64,000 nt of DNA from Seiridium cupressi. Lineage: Eukaryota; Ascomycota; Sordariomycetes; Amphisphaeriales; Sporocadaceae. Shown here piece after piece: positions 35,395-45,703 of the stretch. Every line of letters begins with the position of its first letter. The stretch's first letter is position 1. The translations under genes and the position numbers were made by a program. The notes below the pieces were generated by a model that was given only the letters and a program-made list of their open reading frames with translations, was not told where the DNA came from and searched no databases. The stretch is taken from the NCBI GenBank assembly GCA_036674765.1, contig JARVKI010000001.1, forward strand, positions 186,001-250,000. Direction: 5' to 3'.

Positions 35395-36129
35395 GGTAAC
35401 GGCATAGCCTACAAGCAATCTCGACCCTGTAACTTGGAATGAAACATGTGCTTTGTGATTTCTTGACGCTTTTGACGGTAGATCTTAAATCAGTGGAGAA
35501 AAAGATAGGTAGTCGAGCGTCATCGCTAGTCTAGTATATGCAGGGCCGTTGGAGACTAATGTAGCTTCGCGTCCCAACTAGCATCGTGCTATCTAGATCT
35601 GGGAGCGGGCATCAATGTAGCCAAACTCTATCTATGAACCATGGTTTCGTTGCAATCACGAATCCTATAGTTGGAACGTACTGTGCTATGTCCCAGATTG
35701 TATATGAGTAAGGAGACGATGCAGGGATGAGGATTGAAATCTCAGTAAACACCTATCATTTGCTTGAACACTTAATTTCAATATCCGCATAAAACGGGAT
35801 GATAACTACAGAACTCATATACGGAGCTCCTATGTACATTAATTTATATCGGCTTGTTACACAAACACAGGTCCGTACGAATCGTGCATGGGCCCGGTTT
35901 ATCTTGGAGTAGGGTAGGTGGCAACGGCACTATGACAAGTTGACATCAACCTGGCTCTCAGCCCACGTGAGAAACAAGATTATTGATATTAAATAAGTCG
36001 ACCCGACCGGCCACGTTCCAATGGAGTCTATTAGAGATCTACTCACTCCTCAAACACTATGCTTCCATATACTCCTAATAAGAATCTTGATTGTATTTAC
36101 ATAGACGTCGCTACCTCGTCCTCTACAAT
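35395..36129. other. Intergenic region
   Basis: AT-rich sequence between the agmatinase promoter and the decayed P450. No gene is seen. Confidence 0.4.
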
Positions 36130-37690
36130 GTACCTGTACCCTGACCATTCTTAGCTTCCGTGACTCAGCTATGGTATGCGAAGCATATGAAAGATGGAAC
36201 TGTCAAGAAAGTCACTATGAGACTGCATGATAAGCTTGGACCCTTTGTTCGTATCAGGCTCAACGAAGTCAGTGTCGCGCATCCTGATGGGCCGCGTAAA
36301 CTTCTCCTCAGCCCACTTCGAAAGGTAGTTCGAGGACTGCATGATACTCCTAAACATCAGGTTGACTTTACTAGGGTGTCTTCTACCAGCACTTGGCCTT
36401 CCCAGACTCGAGTTATAAACCTCCCGTTCCGATCAGGGACCCCAAGGAAGAGATGGAGCTATCCAGAATGCTCGCCTCGGCTTACACTACATCCAGTGTA
36501 CTTCGGTTGAGGAGGCAATGACAGACAAGTCGAGCTCTTGCTTGGCTGGTTGGACAGGTTCTCGTTGTCAGCTGAACCCATGCAGCTTTCTGACTATTTC
36601 ATATTTGCCGCCCACGATATCTTAAATATGTTTCTAAGTTTTTAAGGGAGCTATTGAGAGGAATATCATACCGTTCCCAGAATCATAGTGCTAAAAGAAA
36701 GGTCAGGTGAAGCGGTCTTCTCGAAAGCGTTAGGGTTTCTCCAGCAGGGGTCGGATATCGAGGGTTCGCTTCGAAAGGCACATGAATTTGCAGCCTATGT
36801 CGCCGTGCTTCCGTATTTTCCATGGCTTCAGGGTCTTCTTGTCAGCCCCTTTATCGCATCCCTAAAACTTCTACCTTCTAGCTTCATTGTTGAAAAGGCC
36901 ATCAAGGCGATTGATGAGCGAAAGAAGAACCCTGATGCGCGTTGTGACTATGTGGCCCACTGGCTCAAAACCCACGCATCTCATCCAGAGAAGCTCACAG
37001 CTACGACTGTACAAGCAATTGCGACCTCGAATATTAGGTGATTTCTCAATCAACTGGGTGTGGTCTATGAATAGCGGTTTACAACACGCTTGTAGTGCGG
37101 GAGCCGACACAGTGTCTTGCGCGTTGCAGTCATTCGTTTATCAGGCGATTCGGCATCCGCCGGTATGGTAAGGCCTTCAAGCAGAGCTGGACGAAGCCAT
37201 CGTGATGGGACAGTGTCGAGACCAAGTGATGTCGTTTTCTAACGCACGGCAGCTCCCCTACCTGCAGGCTTACATCAAGAGAGCTTATGAATCTTTATGC
37301 CGGCGCCTTTCGGCCTCCAGCGGGTAGCCCCAGGGGGCGGTATCACCATCGGGGAACGCTCGTTCCCGGCCGGTACCACTTTAAGTGTCTACCCACCTAG
37401 CATACTCCTCTCCAAGGACATATGGGGTCCAGACGCAGAAGAGTTTAAACCGGAGCGGTGGTTCGACCAGAGTGCTCCTGCACTGGAAAGGTATTTCATG
37501 CCAGTAGGTCGACATGGATTAGTTCCTTTCCCTGGCGGGAAATTGACCAATGAGGACAGTTTGGGCTTGGATACGCTTCCTGTGTTGGCCGGAACCTTGC
37601 TAGGATCGAATTGTCAAAGATTCTTCCAACCATAGTCCGTAACTATAATAACGCGAGGTTGGCCCAGCCCAGGAATGGTCATATAAGCCG
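36130..37690 (+). pseudogene. Decayed cytochrome P450
   Basis: Fragments of one P450 lie in order but in changing frames, broken by stops. A PVP-stop-PFLASVTQLWY segment (the expected Pro-Gly-Pro has a TGA for Gly) leads to LHDKLGPFVRIRLNEVSVAHPDG. A PIRDPKEEMELSRMLASAYTT piece follows in a shifted frame, then LLLGWLDRFSLSAEP, GEAVFSKALGFLQQGSDIEG and an I-helix remnant with AGADT. Near the end are LQRVAPGGGITIGERSFPAGTT, WGPDAEEFKPERW and a C-terminal SKILPTIVRNY piece. The ExxR helix is frameshifted, and the haem loop (FMPVGRHGLVPFPGG) has lost its Cys. No cluster partner is adjacent. Confidence 0.85.
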
Positions 37691-38645
37691 TATGTTACCG
37701 TTGTTCCTGGGAACTGGCCAGTCTATGTCACGAAGAGAAAGGAGACTTCCAATTAAGAGGGTCGATAGACATGGTCATATGGTCAACCTAGGAGCGCAGA
37801 GCTTGGCGATAGACTAACACCGTAAGTGAGCTTTTTGATTTGGAATGAAAGAAATCCGGCTCGGTATACGGAAGGTAGATGACTGAGAATAGGCAAGCTA
37901 CTTTCCGCTTTGGTGGGACATGTCAATATTACTATTTTACTCGACAGACACCCTGATTTGTATCGTGACCATCGCCAGCCCCCCAAAAGGGATGAGGTGT
38001 ACCGCATCAACAGCAATGAGACTCAGGATGGGTTGACCATGACCAAGTTGGATGAATGTGCATAGCCAGTATCCCTGAGATTGCGATGTGGAATCTTTTG
38101 CTTGTTAGTACAGGGACTTAAGTGACGTCTTTTATCTAGTCGGGATGTCACGAAGCCAATAAGAATAGCTGGGCATGAATCCGGAGATCGAAATCATAAA
38201 TCAAACGGCCGTGCTGAAATGATTCCATCTGCTAATGATAGAGCTGCTTAAATGGTCAAACTTGACCCAAAGCCAATACTTGATCGAGGTTTTCGTACCG
38301 AGCTCGATCACCGAGGATCTAGGCTTCAAGACTACTCTGGCAGCAATATTGCGATAGTTGGAGGTGGATCTACTATCTTCATATTCATGCTATGCCACAA
38401 ATAGACAATGAGAAACGTGGGCCATCCGCATATTCCGCACTGGAGGTTTGGAGTTTAGGGGATCGAGAGCCCTTGGCGGCGGGAGCTACGGAAGGAACGA
38501 GGCGGTAGGAACCCCACTATGGAGCTCCCCTCCAGGGGCATGTGCGATTACGACATTGACAGCCATAGCTCCATGCCTCATATGATCTCGCAATTCCGCA
38601 ATTGGCAGCACCGCACTCCTAGATAAAGAAGCCTCAGGTCGTTCC
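37691..38645. other. Intergenic region
   Basis: AT-rich region after the P450 relic; the promoter of the DsbA-like gene lies at its right end. No other feature is seen. Confidence 0.4.
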
Positions 38646-39566
38646 ATGTCTTCGAAGCTGCTCAGGATCTACACCGTCAAAGCCAGACACTCACCTATTC
38701 GACCACTTTCCAGTCAAACTTTCACAACCAAACCCAAGCACAAGCAGTTTATCACCACCATGGCTGTCGCACCCAAGTTCGCAGGCCAGAAGCTGCAATT
38801 CGCGAAGCCGCAGTCGCCCGCAACAGCTGGCGTCGCCGCAACCACACATACTCTGGAGATCTACCTCGACTACGTGTGCCCGTTCTCGGCGAAGCTTTTC
38901 AACACTCTTTACAGCACCGTGATCCCCGCCATTCGGGAGAGCGGCGAGTGGTCGCAGGGACTCGAGATCGTCTTCCGCCAGCAAGTTCAGCCGTGGCGTA
39001 AGTACATATTTGGGTCCCTGGTTACCTTCTTGGGCTCAACTTTGGAGCGAAGCCAATGGCCCTGAAAGTCACATACTTTCCCAGGCTCCAATTCATAGCT
39101 CTCAGAACCAGTCCGCACGAGTAATCACTAACACTGATTCGACATAGATCCAAGCTCGACTCTGACCCACGAGGCTGCTGTTGCCGTTCTACAACTCCAG
39201 CCTGAGAAGTTCTGGGAGTTCAGCAATGCGCTGTTCAAGCAGCAGAAGGAGTTTTTCGACGTGAACGTCGTGAACGAGACTCGCAACAACACCTATAAGA
39301 GATTGGCGAAGATTGCCGGCAGCGTTGGTCTCGATGAGGGCAAGGTGTATGAGCGGCTCGAGATCAGCGACAAGGCGGCGGATGACGGCAGCTTGAACAT
39401 TGGAAACAAAGTCACCAATGATTTCAAGCTGCTTGTCAAGGCGGCTAGACTAGTCGGTGTGCATGTCAGTCCGACTGCCATTTTTGATGGCATTGTCAAC
39501 AATGAAATCAGCTCTGGCTGGGGCAAGCAGGAATGGGCCGACTGGCTGACAAAGAATGTCATGTAG
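38646..39566 (+). CDS. DsbA-like thioredoxin-fold protein, possibly two starts
   Basis: Two exons (38646-38997, 39148-39566) give about 256 residues from the first ATG. The DsbA/FrnE-like fold is suggested by IYLDYVCPFSAKLFNT (the CxxS redox position), the FRQQVQPWHPSS junction across the intron and a late VGVHVSPTAIFDG cis-Pro loop. Only one Cys is at the active site, so it may be a glutathione-S-transferase-kappa-like or non-redox member. The first ~38 residues are basic and Ser/Thr-rich, like a mitochondrial presequence. A second in-frame ATG at 38760 sits in an optimal CACCATGGC context and would give a 218-residue cytosolic form. Function unknown. Confidence 0.82.
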
Positions 39567-39892
39567 GCCAAAGGTTTCAGTCGTACGGCCTATGAGCTGA
39601 GAGTATGTCTTTCTAGTAGAGATGATAGCATTGCAAAGAATCTGCCCTCGAAGCTATAGGTATTTATACGTACTGTGAGGTTTAGCGTTTTTGAGTGATA
39701 AGGTCTGTCTACAATATACCTAGCAGTCTAACTTGGTAATTTATTACTGAGTTTTAAATGTAGTGTAAAGGGGGCACAGACCATGCAGGCACTAAATAGA
39801 CCCACCCCCTGCCATTTGCAGCCGATTTCTCGACGCGGTTTCCAAATCACAACCAAATCTGGATTGCGCGGCTGAGAGCTTTTCAAGTCGTG
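39567..39892. other. Intergenic spacer
   Basis: 326 bp between two same-strand genes; no feature beyond the flanking 3' end and promoter. Confidence 0.4.
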
Positions 39893-40745
39893 ATGCTGCT
39901 AGTCACAGCTCTCAAAAGGTCTCAAATAGGGCCATTGAGATCTTTCGTTCGCTCAACCACGAGTGCGGCCCCTCACGGGCTGAGCATCCGGTCACAGATA
40001 TGCAGAAGATTAGCATCAACGTCCGGCGCGGCAGCCCCTAAACAATCTGGTGTTGGTGGTGCTGCTCCTGGCCCCAAATATAGTCAGTCTAGCATTTCAC
40101 TTTCTTCTGCGACCCTGCTTACTGACATGTAATTAGAATATCCTGCGGAACTACAGCTTTTTCATGCTGGGGTATCCAGGATCACATTCCTCGCCTGTGT
40201 CAAGCTATCTACCATCCTCAGTTTCGCCTTCTTCACGTTTGTCGTCACCCCCAGGTATTACGAGAAGGAAGGCTGGAGTCCCACCACGATTCGAGGTAAG
40301 TCTGCGTCCAACACGGGGAGCCTTGGTCTCGTGCTCAACAGCAGCAGTCGCCCTCAGTGGTATTGTTCCTCTTCTTTTTGTGGCGTGGACCACATCGCCG
40401 TTCGTGCTCTTGGTCAGCACCCGTCTCCCCCCTTTCGCCAGGACCTCGGAGCAGTACTTGAAGCGCTACTTGTCAAGGCTCCCTCCTGACGCTATTTTGG
40501 ATATCACCACCATGAGTCCTATCGCGAAACCCCGGGCCAGCACGGTTCGGCTTTCTGAGCTTCGGCCAACGAATCGAAGGTTGGGCATCGTCAATTACAT
40601 GAGAGACACTTCCGCAGAAAATGCGACACGCAAGTGGTACCGTTTCCGTGCCGTCGGCAACTTCAACATTCAAGCCAACAAGACCAAGGGACCACTCTGG
40701 CTCTGGGAAAGCGTCGCAAACTCCATCTCGAAGAACAAATCATGA
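39893..40745 (+). CDS. Probable mitochondrial two-helix membrane protein (TMEM70-like topology)
   Basis: Three exons (39893-40082, 40137-40295, 40348-40745) give about 248 residues. The N-terminus is an Arg/Ser-rich presequence (LLVTALKRSQIGPLRSFVRS, later RRLAST). After AELQLFHAGVSR there are two membrane helices separated by a short loop with YYEKEGWSPTTIR, then a ~110-residue soluble part (LRPTNRRLGIVNYMRDTSAENATRKWYRF is split here only by description). Presequence plus helical hairpin recalls the TMEM70/TMEM223 group of inner-membrane assembly factors, but I cannot confirm homology. The first in-frame codon of the open frame is a GTG at 39890, so the ATG at 39893 was taken. All splice sites are GT-AG. 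Confidence 0.78.
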
Positions 40746-41380
40746 AGCACAATGGTCATACTGCGATGAGCATCGACGGTTACTGCGCACGCAGCTCGAC
40801 TCAATGATATAGACAGACAGTCCTGCGAATACAGGATATCGGTCGAATACCATTGTCGTTTCGAAAACTGGCTTCAGGGCAGCTGTTCTGAGGCCAAAAA
40901 TGTACAACACGTATAATTATCCAGAGGGAAGATGATATGATAGCGTTTCCGTATAGCCCTTTGCTCATGCGTGGCGGACTGCCTCGAAATGAAGTGTTGC
41001 TGCCGCGACCTATGCGTACAATTCGCCTTTTACAAGCACAGCTTCTTATTGTGATACTCGATGAATACGAGACTGACTTTGAGGACATCTAATTTGTTTC
41101 TCAAATTTGTTATAATCGCGGGTTTTTATCCAGGGGCCAAGACACTTTCATGGCGATCAACTAACTCATTTCATGGCGGATTGGGGGTCCGAAATCGGAA
41201 AAGTGGATCACTAGATCGACGCAACCGCGATTTTTCTTACCAGCTTCCTTCCAAGACAGCGCGTGGAATGATGACATGATAGGCTTGTCAATCGGGATGC
41301 ATCATGTGTCTCGACACTTCATCCTTCTCACTGCCCCTCTACATCACTTGAGGAGTCCAACCTCAACCTTCCTACGCACA
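40746..41380. other. Intergenic region
   Basis: Spacer with the promoter of the plus-strand FPGS gene; no coding features seen. Confidence 0.4.
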
Positions 41381-43011
41381 ATGGCGACTCGCGGCGGCAG
41401 GACATATAATGTGTGTGTAACTTGTACAACCCCGCCATGACCTCAAATCCCACTCTACCCAGACCCTTGACTCAACTCGAGGCATATACATGAATCCATT
41501 TCTAACAGGTGCCTTGGGGCATGTAGGACGCCATTGATGCCCTGAACTCTCTCCAGACACCCTTCGCCATTATCGAAGCCCGGCGCAAAGCCGGCATCCG
41601 CCCCGATGCCGCCTCCATCGCAGAGATGCGCGTCTACCTGCGGCGGATTGGCCTGTCTCCTTCCGACCTCGACCGCTTGAACATCCTGCACGTTGCGGGG
41701 ACGAAAGGAAAAGGGAGCACCTGCGCCTTTGCTGCCTCGATCCTGCAAAAGTACCAGAGCTCGCGGGGCGTGCCGCACAAGATTGGCTTGTTCACCAGCC
41801 CGCATCTGATCGCGGTGCGCGAGCGGATAAGGATTGACGGGATGCCCATCGGGGAAGAGGCATTCGCGCGGTATTTCTTTGAGGTTTGGGATCTATTGGG
41901 ACAGGCTGAGAAACGGGAGGAAAAAGAGGCGAAGGAGGCGGTGATCGAGAGCGAAAGAGGGGGCGTGCCGATGGCTACGAGGCCGATCTATGCACGGTAC
42001 CTGACGTTGATGAGCTACCATGCGTTTCTCAAAGAGGGCGTGGATGTCGCCGTGTATGAGACAGGCATTGGCGGCGAGTACGACGCAACGAATATCGTGG
42101 AGAAGCCGGTTGCGTCGGGCATCAGCACACTCGGAATTGATCATGTGTTCGCCCTAGGGGACACGGTGGATAAGATCGCTTGGCACAAGGCAGGCATCAT
42201 GAAGACTGGATGTGCAGCTTTTACGATCGAGCAGGTGCCCACCGCAGCAGAAGTCTTACAAAGGCGGGCCGAAGAAAAGGGAGTCGATCTCAAGGTCTTG
42301 GAAGTTGACTCGAGGCTTCATGGGGTCAATGTTCGACCTGATGCTTTGTTCCAGAAGAAGAACGCCACTTTAGGTGTAGCACTAGCTGAGACAGCCCTAA
42401 AAAGACTTGACCCGAGCTTTGTGCGAGACTCGGAGAAGCTGCCACGAGAGTTCGTGGATGGGCTTGAACAAGTGGTGTGGCGTGGCCGATGTGAAGTCAA
42501 GACGGAAGGGGCCGTGGTGTGGCACGTCGATGGAGCACACACGGTCGATAGCCTGAAGATGGCTTCGAAATGGTTCGCCGGCGAGTGTGCTAGCCGGGAG
42601 GGCCCTAAAGCCATGATATTCAACCAGCAGGGGCGGACGGAAGCGGTCGACTTCTTGGAAGGAATGGCGGCGGCGCTGAAGTCTTCAGGGCAGGGCGCCT
42701 TCGACCACGTGGTCTTCTGCTCAAATGTCACATATGCTGCGACTGGATATAAGCGAGACTTTGTGAACTATCAGTATGATCCAGAGGCCATTCAGAAACT
42801 GACTGCGCAGCATCAGTTCGCGGAGAAGTGGTCCTCACTAGATCCGACCGCAAAGGTGGTAGTCCTTCCAACGATCGAAGATGCGATCAACTACGTGAGG
42901 GATCTGGGTAGCGGCCTCGAAGGAGAGGAAACGGTACAGGCGCTCATCACCGGTAGCCTTCATCTAGTAGGCGGCGCTTTGGGAATATTAGAGAAAGCGG
43001 ATGCGCTATGA
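41381..43011 (+). CDS. Folylpolyglutamate synthase family enzyme, paralogue 1
   Basis: Two exons (41381-41410, 41527-43011) give about 504 residues starting MATRGGRTYNDAIDALNSLQ. The enzyme adds glutamates to folates using ATP. Motifs present are the P-loop HVAGTKGKGST, the omega-loop TSPHLIAVRERI, FARYFFEVWDLL, the YETGIGGEYDATN block, LGIDH, and WHVDGAHTVDS in the C-terminal Mur-ligase domain. No presequence is visible, so it is probably cytosolic. The 116-bp intron has a GTGTGT donor. It ends 59 bp from the stop of the minus-strand paralogue. Dihydrofolate synthase activity is an alternative for one of the two. Confidence 0.93.
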
Positions 43012-43070
43012 ACGGCAGCGGCTGATATAGAGGCAATTAGGTTATACCCTGGGTATTGTATAATTCAACA

Positions 43071-44756
43071 TTATCTTAGAGCTTCTGGTTCTAAAGTCTG
43101 TAATAAAGCTCCTACAAGATGCAAACTGCCGGTCACCAATACCAACGTGTTCTTCTGAGATGTGCCTGGTGCATGCTTTCTGGTCTTGTCAACAGCGTCT
43201 GCGACGTTGTCGAAGATGGCAGTGTGACTGCCCTTGAATATCTGTCCGAAGGCATTGGAAGCTGCCGCTTGAACGGACAGGTCTCTGCTTGGTTCGTCGC
43301 TTGAGCGCGACTGTAGATCATTCCTTGTAAACATTGCCTCGTCAAAAGGACTGGCGCCGGATGTAGAGTCAGCTGGCAGCCCAGCACACAAAACCTTGAG
43401 AAGCTTCTCGACATCGCGCTCCTGCTGGTTAAACATCAAAACCTTCCGAGCCTCATTATGTATCGTGCATTTCTCGGCGAACCACTTTGCAACTTCGTGG
43501 AGACTTTCAGCCGTATGCGCGCCATCGATAAGCCAGGTAATATTGCCCTCCTGCCTGGTCTCACATCTTCCCCTAAGCCGGGCCTGAACTAGGCCATTTG
43601 TTGTACTCTGTTCCAGGTCAGCCAAGGCAGCATCAGCGCCCGTCGGTGAACATAATCTGACGACGTGCTCTTCTGCTGCTGCCTTGGCCAGAGATTGGTT
43701 GTATTTTTGAAATTGGCCTTCGAGGCTGGTGGCACCATCTGCCTTCACTCCACCCCAGGCCTCAACTGTGCGGTCCTCCAGCTCTACCAATTGGCCACCC
43801 CTTTCCTTGGCTCGTTCTCTCATGATACGCATAGTATTTTCGCCTGTATCTCCCTCCAGCTTTCGAGTAAAGCACTTCCGTCCGGCCTTTACAACTCCGG
43901 TCTTGTGCCATGCGATTTCGGGGAGAGTTCCTCCAAGCATGCCCACATGATCGATACCTAGCTGGGTGACTACACTCGCAGTCACCGCTTCGGCAGGCAG
44001 GATGTTGGTAGAGTCATACTCGCCACCAATACCGCATTCGATGACTGCACTCTTGACGCCTTCCTTGAGAAAGACATGAAACGCCATGATGGTTAGGAAA
44101 CGGAAATAGAAAGGCTTGGTCGCCGGCCCTTGGAGCTCTGCCTGGAGCTTATCGTCCAACTTGGCGTTCGTGTTCTGACGCAGGTATTCAGCCTGCGCAG
44201 ACGAGGTCATGGCATCCCAGACCTCGAAGAAATACCGGGCAAACAGCTCCTGGCTGATCGGCTGCCCGTCCAGCATAATACGCTCGCGGACTGTGACGAG
44301 ATGCGGCGACGTATGTGTGCCCACCTTCCCTGCTATAGCCCGAACAGGAGCCTGAGTAAGGATCGATGTCAAGTACGCGCAGACAGAGCCCTTGCCCTTG
44401 GTTCCTGCTACGTGGATGCATTTCAGCTTGGACAGGTCATCCTGTGACAGTCCGGCTCTGCCCAGCCAGGCAACCATCTCGGGAATAGCTAACGCATTGA
44501 GATCTTGAGTTTTGCTGGCACCCTGGTCCGGAGCAGAAACTGCAGGTGTGAAGAGCGAGGTGATTGCACGATTGGACTGCAGCGCCGCAAGCTGCGACAG
44601 TGCGTTCTCGTAATTGCGACTCATAGTGGACGAGTATTTTTGAAAATATTTTGGGGTAGCTCGCGAGGTTTTCAAGGTCTGCGGTAGAGCAGAGTAAGAC
44701 GGTCTGCAGTTGACTCTGAAGAGGGTGCCAACAGGTTGATAGACCAAGTACTTCAT
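43071..44756 (-). CDS. Folylpolyglutamate synthase family enzyme, paralogue 2 (mitochondrial/cytosolic starts)
   Basis: Single exon; about 561 residues from the ATG at 44756 or 517 from the ATG at 44624. The open frame runs up to a GTG at 44825, which is not taken as the start. Motifs match the neighbour: HVAGTKGKGSV, THTSPHLVTVRERI, ECGIGGEYDSTN, LGIDHVGML, WLIDGAHTAESL and GSLHLVGALL near the end. The first ~45 residues (MKYLVYQPVGTLFRVN...) are basic and hydroxylated like a mitochondrial presequence, and the second ATG (MSRNYENALSQL) begins the conserved enzyme. Two starts serving mitochondria and cytosol are known for eukaryotic FPGS, so this copy may supply both. It is intron-less, unlike its neighbour. 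Confidence 0.93.
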   Translation of the reverse strand: MKYLVYQPVGTLFRVNCRPSYSALPQTLKTSRATPKYFQKYSSTMSRNYENALSQLAALQSNRAITSLFTPAVSAPDQGASKTQDLNALAIPEMVAWLGRAGLSQDDLSKLKCIHVAGTKGKGSVCAYLTSILTQAPVRAIAGKVGTHTSPHLVTVRERIMLDGQPISQELFARYFFEVWDAMTSSAQAEYLRQNTNAKLDDKLQAELQGPATKPFYFRFLTIMAFHVFLKEGVKSAVIECGIGGEYDSTNILPAEAVTASVVTQLGIDHVGMLGGTLPEIAWHKTGVVKAGRKCFTRKLEGDTGENTMRIMRERAKERGGQLVELEDRTVEAWGGVKADGATSLEGQFQKYNQSLAKAAAEEHVVRLCSPTGADAALADLEQSTTNGLVQARLRGRCETRQEGNITWLIDGAHTAESLHEVAKWFAEKCTIHNEARKVLMFNQQERDVEKLLKVLCAGLPADSTSGASPFDEAMFTRNDLQSRSSDEPSRDLSVQAAASNAFGQIFKGSHTAIFDNVADAVDKTRKHAPGTSQKNTLVLVTGSLHLVGALLQTLEPEALR

Positions 44757-45703
44757 TGCCTCAACGCCGCCATGAACTTTGCAAAGCAGCCCGGTCTCTA
44801 GCACCTCATGAAATAGGAGGTCCACTCGACGTCAGTCAGGCTAACTGCCCGATGAGTTCTTATACTCATCTTTTTCGGTGGTGTCTCACGGGTTGATCAA
44901 CATTATGGCTCACCATGGAGCACCGGTCAGAAATAGCTTAGATTCGCAGCTGGTGGCCAGCTGGTCACTCAGCTACACGATATCTACAACATCCAATAGA
45001 ACCACTCGCCAATCTGGTTTGGAACTTTAGTTCATTTCAATTCCAAACAAACTTTGGTGTCTGACGGTTGGTCACGCTATCACGCTCTGAATCGTAATGA
45101 TGAGTTCTTGCCTTTTAGTAACGTCTCTCATTTCAGGTTTCAATGAGCGGGCAAACATGTCTCGCACACTGCTCCGGCCTAGTATCGTCTATAATCTATG
45201 ATCAGAGTTGGCAATTAAGCATCGCGCGCTCCAACTCATTGATTATTGTTCCTCTTATTGATTACACCCATAAGCGTCCTACGACCAGTCAAGTGATGAT
45301 AGAATGGTGATTGGCGTGATGGCAAATGTCAAATTCTTAAGTAGCGAGTTTGAGTAAGATGCGGTTCTTGTAATATATATTTACCTCGCTTTGTGTAGGA
45401 TTGACTGATTTACTACTTATGCATCTACGTAGATGAGCATAGTCCCCAAGTTGTCTGCAATGCTCTACTTCATTGTTCCAGGCCCCGAAGTTGTTTATTC
45501 TACACATCTAATCATAATCCCAGGAATTGTTCATTCGAAGCAGCCAACGCCAATCATGCAGGTCTAGCCAATCTCATTGTCTCAAATATCCGCGTATTCT
45601 TCAAGACGAGCCGCTCAATTTTGTCTTCTGTGCCTCTTTGACCGTATATTCATCTAATCCGGTATCTTCTAATTTCCGAGCCACCCATAGCTTACCAGCG
45701 GAC
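44757..45703. other. Intergenic region
   Basis: AT-rich spacer upstream of FPGS paralogue 2 and downstream of CTP synthase. No gene is seen. Confidence 0.4.
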
